Shown: positions 33,300 to 42,858, counted from the stretch's first letter. The stretch is 55,683 nucleotides of DNA from Streptomyces lycii (GCF_009735685.1 NZ_WHPN01000157.1:1-55683), one strand, 5' to 3'. Numbers and translations: made by a program. Notes: a model not told the origin generated them from the sequence alone.

Positions 33300-34028
33300 A
33301 TGCGCATCATCCGGAGCCCGCGTACCGTCGCCGCCGCCGTGACCGGGCTCGTTCTGCTCTCCGGCTGCGGAGGATCCGGGGGCGCGGGAACCGCGGCGGA
33401 CGGCGGGACCGGCCGCCCGGAGCACAGCGCGTCCCCGGAGGCGGACCCGACGCGGATCCCCGGCGTGGGGGACCGGCTCCAGCAGAGGATCCCGGGCGAC
33501 TCCCGGCAGGTCGTCGCCGTGTACGGCCGCGGCCGTGATGCGGCCGACGCCAGGGTGGTGCTGTACACCAGGAAGGACGGTGCCTGGGACAGGACGCGCA
33601 GCTGGACGGGGCACAACGGCAAGCGGGGCTGGACCGCGGACCACCGCGAGGGCGACAAGCGCAGCCCCGTGGGCGTGTTCACGCTGTCCGACGCCGGCGG
33701 TGTGCTCCCCGACCCGGGCGCGAAACTGCCGTACACCCGCTCCGACGCCTTCGCCGCGCCCCGCACCTGGGACCGGTCGCACTGGCACGACTTCGACTAC
33801 GTCATCGCCATCGACTACAACCGCGTCGAGGGCACCCCGCCGAACGATCCCAACCGGCCGCAGGGGCAGTCCAAGGGCGGTTACATCTGGCTGCACCTGG
33901 ACCACGGCAGCGGCACGTCCGGCTGTGTGAGCCTGCCGAAGTCCGGCATGGAGTATCTGCTGCGGACCCTCGACCCGCGGCTGAACCCGGTCGTGGTCAT
34001 GGGGGACAAGGCGCGGCTCGCGGCCTGA
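33300..34028 (+). CDS. L,D-transpeptidase (YkuD) lipoprotein
   Basis: A 242-residue exported lipoprotein: signal sequence ending in the lipobox LLSGC at residues about 18-23, a Gly/Ala-rich linker, then a YkuD catalytic domain from about residue 65. The catalytic segment WLHLDHGSGTSGCVSLP has the histidine and the nucleophilic cysteine near residue 210 expected for cross-linking of peptidoglycan stems, in a shortened form of the usual motif. TPPNDPNRPQGQSKGGYIW is typical of Streptomyces members. It probably acts outside the membrane on the cell wall. AACCGGTT at 33266-33273 is a short palindrome in its upstream region. Confidence 0.85.
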   Translation: MRIIRSPRTVAAAVTGLVLLSGCGGSGGAGTAADGGTGRPEHSASPEADPTRIPGVGDRLQQRIPGDSRQVVAVYGRGRDAADARVVLYTRKDGAWDRTRSWTGHNGKRGWTADHREGDKRSPVGVFTLSDAGGVLPDPGAKLPYTRSDAFAAPRTWDRSHWHDFDYVIAIDYNRVEGTPPNDPNRPQGQSKGGYIWLHLDHGSGTSGCVSLPKSGMEYLLRTLDPRLNPVVVMGDKARLAA

Positions 34029-34054
34029 GGCCCGCGCGGGAGCCCCCGCATCCG

Positions 34055-34120
34055 CTTGCAGCAAGAGTATGGAAAATCTTGCGGAACGGGTTGACGTGTA
34101 CACCTTCACAGAGGCAGGCT
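34055..34120 (+). promoter_or_regulatory. Amylase promoter with MalR/Reg1-type CTTGCAG repeats
   Basis: CTTGCAGCAAG at 34055-34065 is an 11-bp perfect palindrome, and a second copy CTTGCGG starts at 34078. Direct CTTGCAG repeats are known binding sites of the LacI-family maltose repressor of Streptomyces amylase genes. Just downstream, TTGACG (34091-34096) and CAGGCT (34115-34120), spaced 18 bp, form a plausible promoter. The motif match is seen; repression by a MalR homologue is inferred from the family. Confidence 0.72.
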
Positions 34121-34197
34121 CCTGACCACCCCCACAGCGGCCCGGCGCGTGGCTGCTCTCCACGGGCACGGCTGTGCCCGCACCGGAAGGAGCCGCA

Positions 34198-35586
34198 ATG
34201 ATCTCCCGCGCTGCCCGCGCGACGCTGGCCGGCCTGCTGGCGGCCTCCGGCCTCGTCGCCCTCGCCCCCTGGAACTCCCAGGCCACCCCACCGGGCGAGA
34301 AGACCGTCACCGCGACCCTCTTCGAGTGGAAGTACGACGCGGTGGCCCGCGCCTGCACCGACAGCCTCGGCCCGGCGGGCTACGGCTACGTCGAGGTCTC
34401 CCCGGCGACCGAGCACATTCAGGGCAAACAGTGGTGGACCTCCTACCAGCCCGTCAGCTACCAGATCGCGGGCCGCCTCGGCGACCGCGACGCGTTCGCC
34501 GCCATGGTCGGCGCCTGCCACGAGGCGGGCGTCAAGGTGGTCGCCGACGCCGTCATCAACCACATGTCGGCCGGTTCCGGCACCGGCACGGGCGGCAGCA
34601 CGTACGCCAAGTACGACTACCCCGGGCTGTACCAGGACCAGGACTTCCACACCTGCCGCGAGGACATCGCCGACTACGGCAGCCGCGACAACGTGCAGAA
34701 CTGCGAACTCGTCGGCCTCTCCGACCTCGACACCGGCAGCGACCACGTCCGCACCACCATCGCGGCCCACCTGGACGACCTGCGCTCGCTAGGTGTCGAC
34801 GGGTTCCGCATCGACGCGGCCAAGCACATGTCCGCCGACGACATCGCCGCGATCAAGGCGAAGACGGCCGATCCCGGCTTCTGGGTCTCGGAGGTGATCC
34901 ACGGCGGCGGCGAGGCCGTGCAGCCGGAGGAGTACACGGAGATCGGGGACGTCGACGAGTTCCGCTACGGCGGGCACCTCAAGAGCGCCTTCCAGGGCGG
35001 AGACCTCACCGGGCTGCGGAACATCGCCGACGGGAAACTCCCCGGCGACAAGGCCCGTACCTTCGTCGACAACTGGGACACCGAGCGCAACGGCTCCACG
35101 CTGACCTACAAGGACGGCGCGACCCACACCCTGGCCAACGTCTTCATGCTCGCCTCGCCCTACGGCTCGCCCAACGTCTTCTCCGGCTATGAGTGGAGCG
35201 ACAAGGATGCGGGCCCGCCGGCCGGCGGCGCGGCGGACTGCGGCAGCGGCGGCTGGACCTGCGTGCACGAGCAGCAGGCGGTCACCGGCATGGTCGGTTT
35301 CCACAACGCCACCGCCGGCACCGAGCTGACCGACTGGTGGGACAACGGGGGCAGCGCCATCGCCTTCGGCCGCGGCGACCGCGGCTTCGTCGCCCTCAAC
35401 AACGGGGACGGCGAGATCCAGGAGACCTTCGCCACCTCACTGCCGGCCGGAACCTACTGCAACGTCGCCCGGGCGGCGCCGGACGCCTGCGACGGCAACA
35501 CGGTGGACGTCGGTGACGACGGCACCGTGACCGCGACCGTGCCGGGCAAGGGAGCCCTCGCGCTGCACGCCGACGCGAAGGCCTGA
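34198..35586 (+). CDS. Secreted alpha-amylase (GH13)
   Basis: A 462-residue exported enzyme with a signal peptide ([22 protein letters not shown]). The GH13 conserved regions appear in order: [11 protein letters not shown] (region I), [10 protein letters not shown] with the nucleophile aspartate (II), FWVSEVI with the acid glutamate (III) and [11 protein letters not shown] with the transition-state aspartate (IV). In region IV the usual histidine of FVDNHD is a tryptophan. A C-terminal beta domain follows, but no CBM20 starch-binding domain, so it is about 100 residues shorter than raw-starch-binding Streptomyces amylases. The ATG at 34198 follows GGAAGGAG. Confidence 0.94.
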   Translation: MISRAARATLAGLLAASGLVALAPWNSQATPPGEKTVTATLFEWKYDAVARACTDSLGPAGYGYVEVSPATEHIQGKQWWTSYQPVSYQIAGRLGDRDAFAAMVGACHEAGVKVVADAVINHMSAGSGTGTGGSTYAKYDYPGLYQDQDFHTCREDIADYGSRDNVQNCELVGLSDLDTGSDHVRTTIAAHLDDLRSLGVDGFRIDAAKHMSADDIAAIKAKTADPGFWVSEVIHGGGEAVQPEEYTEIGDVDEFRYGGHLKSAFQGGDLTGLRNIADGKLPGDKARTFVDNWDTERNGSTLTYKDGATHTLANVFMLASPYGSPNVFSGYEWSDKDAGPPAGGAADCGSGGWTCVHEQQAVTGMVGFHNATAGTELTDWWDNGGSAIAFGRGDRGFVALNNGDGEIQETFATSLPAGTYCNVARAAPDACDGNTVDVGDDGTVTATVPGKGALALHADAKA

Positions 35587-35598
35587 GGCGCGGCGCGT

Positions 35599-35630
35599 GC
35601 CGCCGCCGGTGCCACGCGCCCGGCGGCGGC
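35599..35630 (+). terminator. Amylase terminator hairpin
   Basis: GCCGCCGCCGG (35599-35609) pairs perfectly with CCGGCGGCGGC (35620-35630) around a 10-nt loop, 12 bp after the stop. It lies between convergent genes. Confidence 0.75.
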
Positions 35631-35639
35631 GTTCGCACG

Positions 35640-35703
35640 AGCCGGAGCTGGAGCCGAGCCGGAGCCGAGCCGGAGCCGAGCCGGAGCCGGGGCTGGAGCC
35701 GGC
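35640..35703. repeat. Tandem array, 11-bp unit
   Basis: Three perfect GGAGCCGAGCC units (35650-35682) flanked by partial copies, in the gap between convergent genes. 11 bp is not a coding period. Confidence 0.75.
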
Positions 35704-35825
35704 CTCGGTGCCGGCTCGGGCGGCGTGCGCGCTGAACCGGGGTCACGTACCCGTAAGCCGTGTCCCGCGCATCCGCGCCGCGTCCCGGTGTCCGGCGCGG
35801 CCGCCGTGCCGGGCGGCCCCGCCCG

Positions 35826-38756
35826 TCACCGCGGCCGCGTCGCCCGTTCCAGCTCCAGCAGCACCGACCGGTAACCGCGCCCGGTGGCGTGGTCCATGCC
35901 GATTTCGCACATCCGGTTGGCCGACAGATGCGCGTCGAACTCCCGCGCCCCGACCTCCGCCGCCTCCCGCGCCGTCGCCGACTCCGTCAGCTCCCTGTGC
36001 AGCATCCCGCGGTCGCCCGCGAAGGCACAGCACCCGGCGTCCTCCGGGACCACGACCTCCTCCGCGCACGCCTCCGCCACCGTCCGCAGCTGCTCCTCGT
36101 CGCCCAGGTGCCGCATCGAGCAGGTGGGATGCAGCACCGCCGAGCCGACCGTGCGTTCCACCGACAGCCCAGGCAGCAGCTCCTCCGCGGCCCACACGAC
36201 CGAGTCGAGGACCGTCAGCTCCGCGTGCAGGCGCTGGTTCTCCTCCGTCAGATACGGCACGACCTCCCGCGCGATGCCCAGCGTGCAGGACGAGGCGTCC
36301 ACGACCAGCGGCAGCGCGCCGCCCTCCGTCCAGCCCCAGGCCGCCTCGACCATCCGGTTGGCCATCACCGTGTTGCCCCGGTCGTAGCCCTTGGAGTGCC
36401 AGATCGTCGAGCAGCAGGTGCCCGCCACGTCCCCGGGAATCCACACCGGCCGGCCCGCGCGCGCGGAGACGGCGACCACGGCCTCCGGCAGCGACGGCCC
36501 CTCGTGCCCGTCCGGCCCGCCGAAGATGCGGTTCACACAGGCCGGGAAGTAGACCGCCGCGGCGCCTCGGCGGTCCGTCACCGGAAGCTTGCGGGCAGCC
36601 GCGCCGGGCACGGCAGGCAGCCACTCCGGCACCAGCTCGCCGCTGACCGCCCGCCGCGCGGCGGCTGTGAGTGCGGCGGGCACCCGGTCACCGGTGCGGT
36701 CCGCGGCGGCCACCGCCAGCCGGGCGGCGCGTTCGACCAGGGCGAACCGCTCCGCGAGCAGCGACGCGGCCCGCTCCTCGCGCGGCGAGTGCCGACGGTG
36801 GCGGAAGTCCTTCATCATGGCGCCGGTGTCGATCCCGACCGGACAGGCCAGCTTGCAAGTCGAGTCGCCCGCACAGGTGTCCACCGCGTCATAGCCGTAG
36901 GAGTCGAGCAGGCTGTCGGTGACCGGGGACTCCGGCGCCTGCCGCATCATCTCCCGGCGCAGCACGATGCGCTGGCGGGGCGTCGTCGTCAGATCGCCGC
37001 TGGGGCAGGTGGGTTCGCAGAATCCGCACTCGATGCAGGGGTCGGCGACCGCCTCGATCCGGGGAATCGTCTTGAGCCCCCGCAGATGCGCCTCCGGGTC
37101 GCGGTCGAGGACGACGCGCGGGGCGAGCACCCCGGCGGGGTCGATCACCTGCTTGGTGCGCCACATCAGCTCGGTGGCCCGCGGGCCCCACTCCAGCTCC
37201 AGGAACGGCGCGATGTTCCGGCCGGTGGCGTGCTCCGCCTTGAGCGAGCCGTCGAAACGCTCCACCGTCAGCCGGCAGAAGGCGTCCATGAAGGAGGCGT
37301 AGCGCTCGACGTCGGCCGGTTTCGCGGCGTCGAAGGCGAGCAGGAAGTGCAGGTTCCCGTGCGCGGCGTGGCCCGCGACGGCCGCGTCGAAACCGTGCTC
37401 GGCCTGGAGCGTCAGCAGTGCCTCGCAGGCCTCGGCGAGCCGGGCCGGAGGCACCGCGAAGTCCTCGGTGATCAGAGTGGTCCCGGGCGGCCGGGCGCCG
37501 CCGACCGCGGTCACGAACGCCTTGCGGGCCTTCCAGTAGCCCGCGATCGTCCCCGGGTCCCGGGTGAAGGCGTTGTCCGCCGAGGCGACCGGCGCCACCA
37601 GGTCCAGCCGCTCCAGCACCCGCGCGGCCGCGTCCTCGTACGCCTCCTGGGCGGCCTCGTCGGGCGCGCGGAACTCCACCAGCAGCGCCGCGGTCTCCTT
37701 CGGCAGGTCCGCCCAGTCGGCGGGCACGCCCTGCACGCTGACGGAGGCCCGCAGGGTGTTGCCGTCCATCAGCTCGACGGCGAGCGCGCCCGCCTCGTTG
37801 AACAGCGGCACGGCGGCCGCGGCGGCGGACAGGGACGGGAAGAAGAGGAGCGCGGAGGAGGTCCGCCGGTGCAGCGGCAGCGTGTCGAAGACGATCTCGG
37901 AGATGAAACCGAAGGTCCCCTCGGAACCGACCATCAGGCCGCGCAGGATCTCCACGGGAGTCGTCCCGTCGAGGAAGGCGTCGAGGCGGTAGCCGTTGGT
38001 GTTCTTGAGCTGGTACTTCGCGCGGATACGGGCGGTCAGCTCCCGGTCCGCCTCGATCTCCGCCCTGAGCGCGAGCAGCCCCGCGCAGAGTTCGGGCTCG
38101 GCCGCGGCCAGCCGGGCGTCGGCCTCCGGGTCGGCGGTGTCGACCACGGTCCCGCTCGGCAGGACGAACGTCAGCGAGGCGACCGTACGGTACGAGTTGC
38201 GGGTGGTGCCCGCCGTCATGCCGGACGCGTTGTTGGCGACGACCCCGCCGACGGTGCAGGCGATGGCGCTGGCCGGGTCCGGCCCGAGCACCCGGCCGTA
38301 CCGGGCCAGACCCGCGTTGGCGCGGACCACGGTGGTGCCGGGCGCGATCCGGGCGCGCTCGCCCCGGCCGAGGACCTCGATGCCCGACCAGTGGCGGCGG
38401 ACGTCCACGAGGATGTCCTCGCCCTGCGCCTGGCCGTTGAGGGAGGTCCCGGCGGCCCGGAAGACGATCTGCCGGCCGTGCCGGAGCGCGTAGGAGAGGA
38501 CCAGCGAGACATCGGTGACGTCCTCGGCCAGCACCACGGCCCGCGGCACGAAGCGGTAGGGGCTGGCGTCGGAGGCGTACCGCACCAGGTCGGAGATCTT
38601 CCACAGCACCTTCCCGGCCCCGAGCAGCGCCTCCAGACCCCGGCGCAGCTCGTCGTCGGTGCCCGCCGCCCGCTCGCCGGGCACCCGGTCCGGGGCGGGG
38701 ACGGCGTCCGCGGCGTGCGGCCGGAGAGTTCCGGACTTGGGCTCCAGCAAGGGCAT
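35826..38756 (-). CDS. FAD- and Fe-S-containing 2-hydroxyacid dehydrogenase (YdiJ / D-lactate dehydrogenase type fusion)
   Basis: A 976-residue fusion of a GlcD-like flavoprotein and a GlcF-like Fe-S protein. The FAD-binding half has FRAAGTSLNGQAQGEDILVD and TVGGVVANNASGM in residues about 85-190, and the oxidase C-terminal domain has GHAAHGNLHFLLAF near 465. Two 4Fe-4S motifs follow: CIECGFCEPTCPS near 575 and CAGDSTCKLACPVG near 630. The C-terminal third has the paired cysteine-rich CCG motifs (YFPACVNR, GTCCSTIWHSKG, LHPTCSMRHLG, DAGCCAFAGDRGM). The family oxidises D-lactate or D-2-hydroxyglutarate and passes electrons to the quinone pool; which substrate applies here cannot be told. The ATG at 38756 follows GAGGAGAG. 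Confidence 0.93.
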   Translation of the reverse strand: MPLLEPKSGTLRPHAADAVPAPDRVPGERAAGTDDELRRGLEALLGAGKVLWKISDLVRYASDASPYRFVPRAVVLAEDVTDVSLVLSYALRHGRQIVFRAAGTSLNGQAQGEDILVDVRRHWSGIEVLGRGERARIAPGTTVVRANAGLARYGRVLGPDPASAIACTVGGVVANNASGMTAGTTRNSYRTVASLTFVLPSGTVVDTADPEADARLAAAEPELCAGLLALRAEIEADRELTARIRAKYQLKNTNGYRLDAFLDGTTPVEILRGLMVGSEGTFGFISEIVFDTLPLHRRTSSALLFFPSLSAAAAAVPLFNEAGALAVELMDGNTLRASVSVQGVPADWADLPKETAALLVEFRAPDEAAQEAYEDAAARVLERLDLVAPVASADNAFTRDPGTIAGYWKARKAFVTAVGGARPPGTTLITEDFAVPPARLAEACEALLTLQAEHGFDAAVAGHAAHGNLHFLLAFDAAKPADVERYASFMDAFCRLTVERFDGSLKAEHATGRNIAPFLELEWGPRATELMWRTKQVIDPAGVLAPRVVLDRDPEAHLRGLKTIPRIEAVADPCIECGFCEPTCPSGDLTTTPRQRIVLRREMMRQAPESPVTDSLLDSYGYDAVDTCAGDSTCKLACPVGIDTGAMMKDFRHRRHSPREERAASLLAERFALVERAARLAVAAADRTGDRVPAALTAAARRAVSGELVPEWLPAVPGAAARKLPVTDRRGAAAVYFPACVNRIFGGPDGHEGPSLPEAVVAVSARAGRPVWIPGDVAGTCCSTIWHSKGYDRGNTVMANRMVEAAWGWTEGGALPLVVDASSCTLGIAREVVPYLTEENQRLHAELTVLDSVVWAAEELLPGLSVERTVGSAVLHPTCSMRHLGDEEQLRTVAEACAEEVVVPEDAGCCAFAGDRGMLHRELTESATAREAAEVGAREFDAHLSANRMCEIGMDHATGRGYRSVLLELERATRPR

Positions 38757-38932
38757 GCGGACGCTCTCCTCGGTGGTACGGCGCTGGCCCCGCGCAGTAT
38801 GCCACCGCGCGAAGCGGGCGGAACCCGGGCGGGGCGGCACTGTCGGAGGAGGCGGATAGGCTTTCCGGGTGCCGGCACCGGCACGATCCCGCAGACCCCC
38901 GGAGGCCCGCCGGCCCGATCGCGAAGGAGCCC

Positions 38933-40939
38933 ATGCCTCACCCCGAAACGGTCCCCGACGGGACACCGCCGCAGGCCGACCCGGAGCGTCCCGCGCAGCT
39001 GCGGCGCATCCTGCGGCTCTTCCGCCCCTACCGCGGCCGCCTCGCCCTGGTCGGGCTGCTCGTCGCCGCGTCCTCGCTGGTCTCCGTCGCCTCGCCCTTC
39101 CTGCTGCGCGAGGTCCTGGACACCGCGATCCCGCAGGGCCGGACCGGGCTGCTGAGCCTGCTCGCGCTGGGCATGGTCGCCACCGCCGTCGTCAGCAGCG
39201 TCTTCGGGGTCCTGCAGACCCTGATCTCGACGACCGTCGGCCAGCGCGTCATGCACGATCTGCGCACCGCGGTCTACGACCGGCTCCAGCACATGCCGCT
39301 CGCCTTCTTCACCCACACCCGCACCGGCGAGGTCCAGTCCAGGATCGCCAGCGACATCGGCGGCATGCAGGCCACCGTGACCTCCACCGCCACCTCGCTG
39401 GTCTCCAACCTCACCAGTGTCGTCGCCACGGTCGTCGCGATGCTCGCCCTCGACTGGCGGCTGACCGTCGTCTCGCTCCTGCTGCTGCCGGTGTTCGTGT
39501 GGATCAGCCGCCGGGTGGGCCGGGAGCGGAAGAGGATCGCCTCGCAGCGGCAGAAGCAGATGGCGTCGATGGCCGCGATCGTCACCGAGTCGCTGTCGGT
39601 CAGCGGCATCCTGCTCGGCCGCACGATGGGCCGCTCGGACTCCCTCGTGCGGAGTTTCTCCGCGGAGTCCGAGCGGCTCGTGGACCTGGAGGTCCGCTCG
39701 AACATGGCGGGGCGCTGGCGGATGGCCGTCATCGGCATCGTCATGGCGGCGATGCCCGCGCTGCTCTACTGGGCCGCGGGCATCGCGCTGAGCGTCGGCG
39801 GCCCGCGGATGTCGATCGGCACGCTCGTCGCCTTCGTCACCCTCCAGCAGGGGCTGTTCCGGCCCACGGTCAGCCTGCTGTCCACGGGCGTGCAGATGCA
39901 GACCTCGCTCGCCCTGTTCCAGCGGATCTTCGAGTATCTCGACCTGCGCGTCGACATCACCGACCCCGAGCATCCGGTCACTCCGGAGGAGATCCGCGGC
40001 GAGGTGCGCTTCGAGGACGTCACCTTCCGGTACGACGCCGAGGGCCCCGGGGGGACGCGGGGGGACGGGGAGGACGGCGGACAGCGCGCCGAGAAGCAGC
40101 GGGATGACGCGCAGCGCGGCGGGGGACACGCCGGCGGGCACGTCGGGGAGCAGCCCGGGGCCCCGACGCTCTCCGGGATCGACCTCACCGTTCCGGCCGG
40201 AGGCAGCCTCGCCGTGGTCGGCCCGACGGGCTCGGGGAAGAGCACCCTGAGCTATCTGGTGCCCCGGCTCTACGACGTGACCGGCGGCCGGGTGCTGCTC
40301 GACGGGGTGGACGTGCGCGACCTCGGGCTGGACACCCTCGCACGGGCCGTCGGCGTCGTCGCGCAGGAGACGTATCTGCTGCACGCCTCGGTCGCGGACA
40401 ACCTCCGCTTCGCCAAGCCCTCGGCCACGGACGAGGAGCTGTACGAGGCCGCGCGGGCCGCCCAGATCCACGACCACATAGCCGGCCTCCCGGACGGTTA
40501 CGACACGCTCGTCGGCGAGCGCGGCTACCGCTTCTCCGGCGGTGAGAAGCAGCGCCTGGCCATCGCCCGGACCATCCTGCGGGACCCGCCGGTGCTCGTC
40601 CTGGACGAGGCGACCAGCGCCCTCGACACCCGCACCGAGCAGGCCGTGCAGCAGGCGATCGACGCGCTGTCGGCCGGGCGCACGACCATCACCATCGCGC
40701 ACCGGCTCTCCACCGTCCGGGACGCGGACCAGATCGTGTTCCTGGACGGCGGCCGGATCGTCGAGCGCGGCACCCACGCGGAGCTGCTGGCGCGGGACGG
40801 CCGGTACGCCGCGCTGGTGCGGCGGGACTCGGGGACCGGGGACGGGGCGGGAGCCGCCGGCCCGGTGGTCACCGCGGGCACGGAGGCTCCCGTCAGCGGG
40901 GACACGGCCCCGGAAGCCGCGGCGGTGACGGCGCCCTGA
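38933..40939 (+). CDS. ABC exporter, homodimeric half-transporter with NBD insertion
   Basis: A 668-residue half-transporter with six spans in residues about 35-320 and a canonical nucleotide-binding domain: Walker A VGPTGSGKST near residue 430, Q-loop GVVAQETYLLH, signature FSGGEKQRLA near 535, Walker B LVLDEATSALD near 556 and switch histidine TIAHRLSTVRD near 588. All motifs are intact, so it can act as a homodimer, unlike the pair at 29.5-33.2 kb. Residues about 375-415, between the A-loop strand VTFRYD and TLSGIDLTV, are a Gly/Asp/His-rich insertion not expected in the fold. The C-terminus has a short Ala/Pro-rich tail. AAGGAG precedes the ATG. Confidence 0.93.
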   Translation: MPHPETVPDGTPPQADPERPAQLRRILRLFRPYRGRLALVGLLVAASSLVSVASPFLLREVLDTAIPQGRTGLLSLLALGMVATAVVSSVFGVLQTLISTTVGQRVMHDLRTAVYDRLQHMPLAFFTHTRTGEVQSRIASDIGGMQATVTSTATSLVSNLTSVVATVVAMLALDWRLTVVSLLLLPVFVWISRRVGRERKRIASQRQKQMASMAAIVTESLSVSGILLGRTMGRSDSLVRSFSAESERLVDLEVRSNMAGRWRMAVIGIVMAAMPALLYWAAGIALSVGGPRMSIGTLVAFVTLQQGLFRPTVSLLSTGVQMQTSLALFQRIFEYLDLRVDITDPEHPVTPEEIRGEVRFEDVTFRYDAEGPGGTRGDGEDGGQRAEKQRDDAQRGGGHAGGHVGEQPGAPTLSGIDLTVPAGGSLAVVGPTGSGKSTLSYLVPRLYDVTGGRVLLDGVDVRDLGLDTLARAVGVVAQETYLLHASVADNLRFAKPSATDEELYEAARAAQIHDHIAGLPDGYDTLVGERGYRFSGGEKQRLAIARTILRDPPVLVLDEATSALDTRTEQAVQQAIDALSAGRTTITIAHRLSTVRDADQIVFLDGGRIVERGTHAELLARDGRYAALVRRDSGTGDGAGAAGPVVTAGTEAPVSGDTAPEAAAVTAP

Positions 40940-40962
40940 CCGCAGCCCGCCGGCCCGTCGCG

Positions 40963-41005
40963 CCGCCGAGGGCCCTCGGGCCGGGCCGCGGACGGTCCTC
41001 GGCGG
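40963..41005. terminator. Hairpin between convergent ABC and monooxygenase genes
   Basis: CCGCCGAGG (40963-40971) pairs with CCTCGGCGG (40997-41005), with an inner GAGGGCCCTC palindrome in the loop. It is 4 bp before the stop of the minus-strand gene. Confidence 0.6.
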
Positions 41006-41009
41006 AGCC

Positions 41010-42095
41010 TCAGGCGGCGGGTGCCGCCGAGCGCTCCAGCAGCCTGCGGATCTCCCGCACCGCCGCGCGCCCGTAGCGGTTCGCACCGATGGTGCTCGCC
41101 GACGGGCCGTACCCGACGAGGTGCACGCGGGGGTCCCGGACGACACGGCTGCCCTCCAGGCGGATGCCGCCGCCGGGCTCGCGCAGCCGCAGCGGCGCCA
41201 GATGGCCGAGCGCGGCGCGGAAACCGGTGGCCCACAGGATGGTGTCCGCGCCGGCGGTGCGGCCGTCCGCCCAGACGACACCCTCCGGTGTGATCCGTTC
41301 GAACATCGGCCGGCGGTCGAGCACGCCGCGGGCCCGGGCCTCCCGCATCGCCTCGTTCATGGGCAGGCCCGTGACCGACACCACGCTGCGCGGCGGCAGC
41401 CCGTGCCGCACCCGCTCGTCCACCATGGCCACGGCCTCGCGGCCGCGCCGCTCGTCGAACGGTCCCTCGTGGAACACCGGCGGCCGCCTGGTCACCCACA
41501 GCGTGTCCGCGGCCACGTCGGCGATCTCCAGCAGATGCTGCACGGCGGACGTGCCGCCGCCCACCACGATCACCCGCTCGCCGGCGAAGTCCCCGGGCCC
41601 CCGGTAGTCCGCCGTGTGCGGCTGGCGGCCGAGGAAGGTTTCCTGTCCCGGGTAGCGCGGCCGGAACGGCCGGTCCCAGGTCCCGGTGGCGTTGATCAGC
41701 GCACGGGCCGACCAGTCGCCCTCCGAGGTCTCCACCAGCAGCCTCCCGCCCGTGCCCTCGCGGACGGCGGACACCTCCACCGGCCGGTGCACCCGGAGGC
41801 CGAACTCGCGCTCGTAGGCGCCGAAATAGGCGCCGACGACCTCGGCCGAGGGCCGGTCGCCGGGCGCGCCGGCCAGCGGCATGCCCGGCAGGTCGTGCAT
41901 CCCGTGCACCTTGTCGAAGGTCAGGGACGGCCAGCGGAACTGCCAGGCGCCCCCGGGGCCCGGCGCGTGGTCCAGGACGACGAAGCCGCGGTCCGGTTCC
42001 CAGCCGGCGCGCCGCAGGTGGTAGGCGCCGGACAGGCCCGCCTGCCCCGCTCCCACGACCGCCACGTCCACGTACCGCGTTCCGGAAATGCTCAC
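41010..42095 (-). CDS. FAD/NAD(P)-dependent monooxygenase-like oxidoreductase
   Basis: A 361-residue flavoprotein with two dinucleotide folds: FAD motif VVGAGQAGLSG at residues about 13-23 and NADPH motif VVGGGTSAVQHL near residue 175. WQFRWPSLTFDKVHGMHDLPGMPL, LINATGTWDRP and LWATGFRAALGHLAPL with ATG motifs fit class B flavoprotein monooxygenases and related YpdA/CzcO-like enzymes. The GTG start at 42095 has a GGCGGGGA ribosome site. It is divergent from the YjbQ gene with 64 bp between. The substrate is unknown; oxidation of a small nitrogen- or sulfur-containing compound is possible. Confidence 0.85.
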   Translation of the reverse strand: MSISGTRYVDVAVVGAGQAGLSGAYHLRRAGWEPDRGFVVLDHAPGPGGAWQFRWPSLTFDKVHGMHDLPGMPLAGAPGDRPSAEVVGAYFGAYEREFGLRVHRPVEVSAVREGTGGRLLVETSEGDWSARALINATGTWDRPFRPRYPGQETFLGRQPHTADYRGPGDFAGERVIVVGGGTSAVQHLLEIADVAADTLWVTRRPPVFHEGPFDERRGREAVAMVDERVRHGLPPRSVVSVTGLPMNEAMREARARGVLDRRPMFERITPEGVVWADGRTAGADTILWATGFRAALGHLAPLRLREPGGGIRLEGSRVVRDPRVHLVGYGPSASTIGANRYGRAAVREIRRLLERSAAPAA

Positions 42096-42159
42096 GTCCC
42101 CGCCAACGCGACGGAGCCCGCTGCTCTTCCCACGGCCCGGAATCGGTCAGGATGGAGGC

Positions 42160-42582
42160 ATGTCCGACGCCTTCATCACCCGCACGATCGACGTCAGCAC
42201 CGGTTCCTCGGAGACGGTGCGCGACCTGACAGGAGACTGCGAGGAGTTCCTGCGCACCGGCGCCCGCGGCCGCGACGGCCTCCTCCATGTGTTCGTGCCG
42301 CACGCGACGGCCGGCATCGCCGTGCTGGAGACCGGCGCGGGCAGCGACGACGACCTGCTGGCCGCCCTGCGCGACCTGCTGCCCGCCGACGACCGCTGGC
42401 GGCACCGGCACGGCAGCCCCGGACACGGCCGAGACCATGTCCTGCCGGCCCTCGTCCCGCCGCACGCGACGCTGCCGGTCATCGGCGGACGGCTGGAGCT
42501 GGGCACCTGGCAGTCCGTGTGCCTGGTCGACACGAACAGGGACAACCCGGACCGCAAGGTGCGGCTGTCGTTCCTCGGATAG
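42160..42582 (+). CDS. YjbQ/UPF0047 family protein
   Basis: A 140-residue member of the UPF0047/YjbQ family, small conserved proteins of which E. coli YjbQ has weak thiamine phosphate synthase activity. The family core is complete: GLLHVFVPHATAGIAVLE near residue 45, HGSPGHGRDHVLPALVPPHATLPVIGGRLELGTWQSVCLVD, with the conserved histidines and glutamates of the metal-like site, and the ending R.LSFLG. The ATG at 42160 follows GGAGG. The biological role is uncertain. The 276 bp after it hold no gene that I can see. Confidence 0.92.
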   Translation: MSDAFITRTIDVSTGSSETVRDLTGDCEEFLRTGARGRDGLLHVFVPHATAGIAVLETGAGSDDDLLAALRDLLPADDRWRHRHGSPGHGRDHVLPALVPPHATLPVIGGRLELGTWQSVCLVDTNRDNPDRKVRLSFLG

Positions 42583-42858
42583 CACCGGCAGTCCCGTGCC
42601 ATCACGGCTCCCGGGCCTCCCCGCACGCGGACCGGGACGTCGCCCCGTACGGCCCCGGCGCCCTCGCACGGTCCGCGCACGGGACCGGGACGGCGGTACG
42701 GCCGGATCCGTACCGGGACCTCGCGGCGGACGGGCCCCGGGACCGGCGGGCGCCGGGCGGGGGCCATGGTCCCGTGCACCGCGGGAACGGACGCCACGCC
42801 AGTGCGATCCGGGGATTCCGGGCTCTCCGGTGCTGCCGCGCCCGGGCCGGTTCCCCGG

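Noticed and set aside
35760..39155. A 1,131-codon open frame on the plus strand
   Set aside because: Antisense to the FAD/Fe-S dehydrogenase with all cofactor motifs intact on the other strand.
42583..42858. Small gene between the YjbQ and ThDP genes
   Set aside because: Frames in either direction are Arg/Pro/Gly-rich without codon bias or a ribosome site. The stretch holds short CGGGACC-type repeats only.
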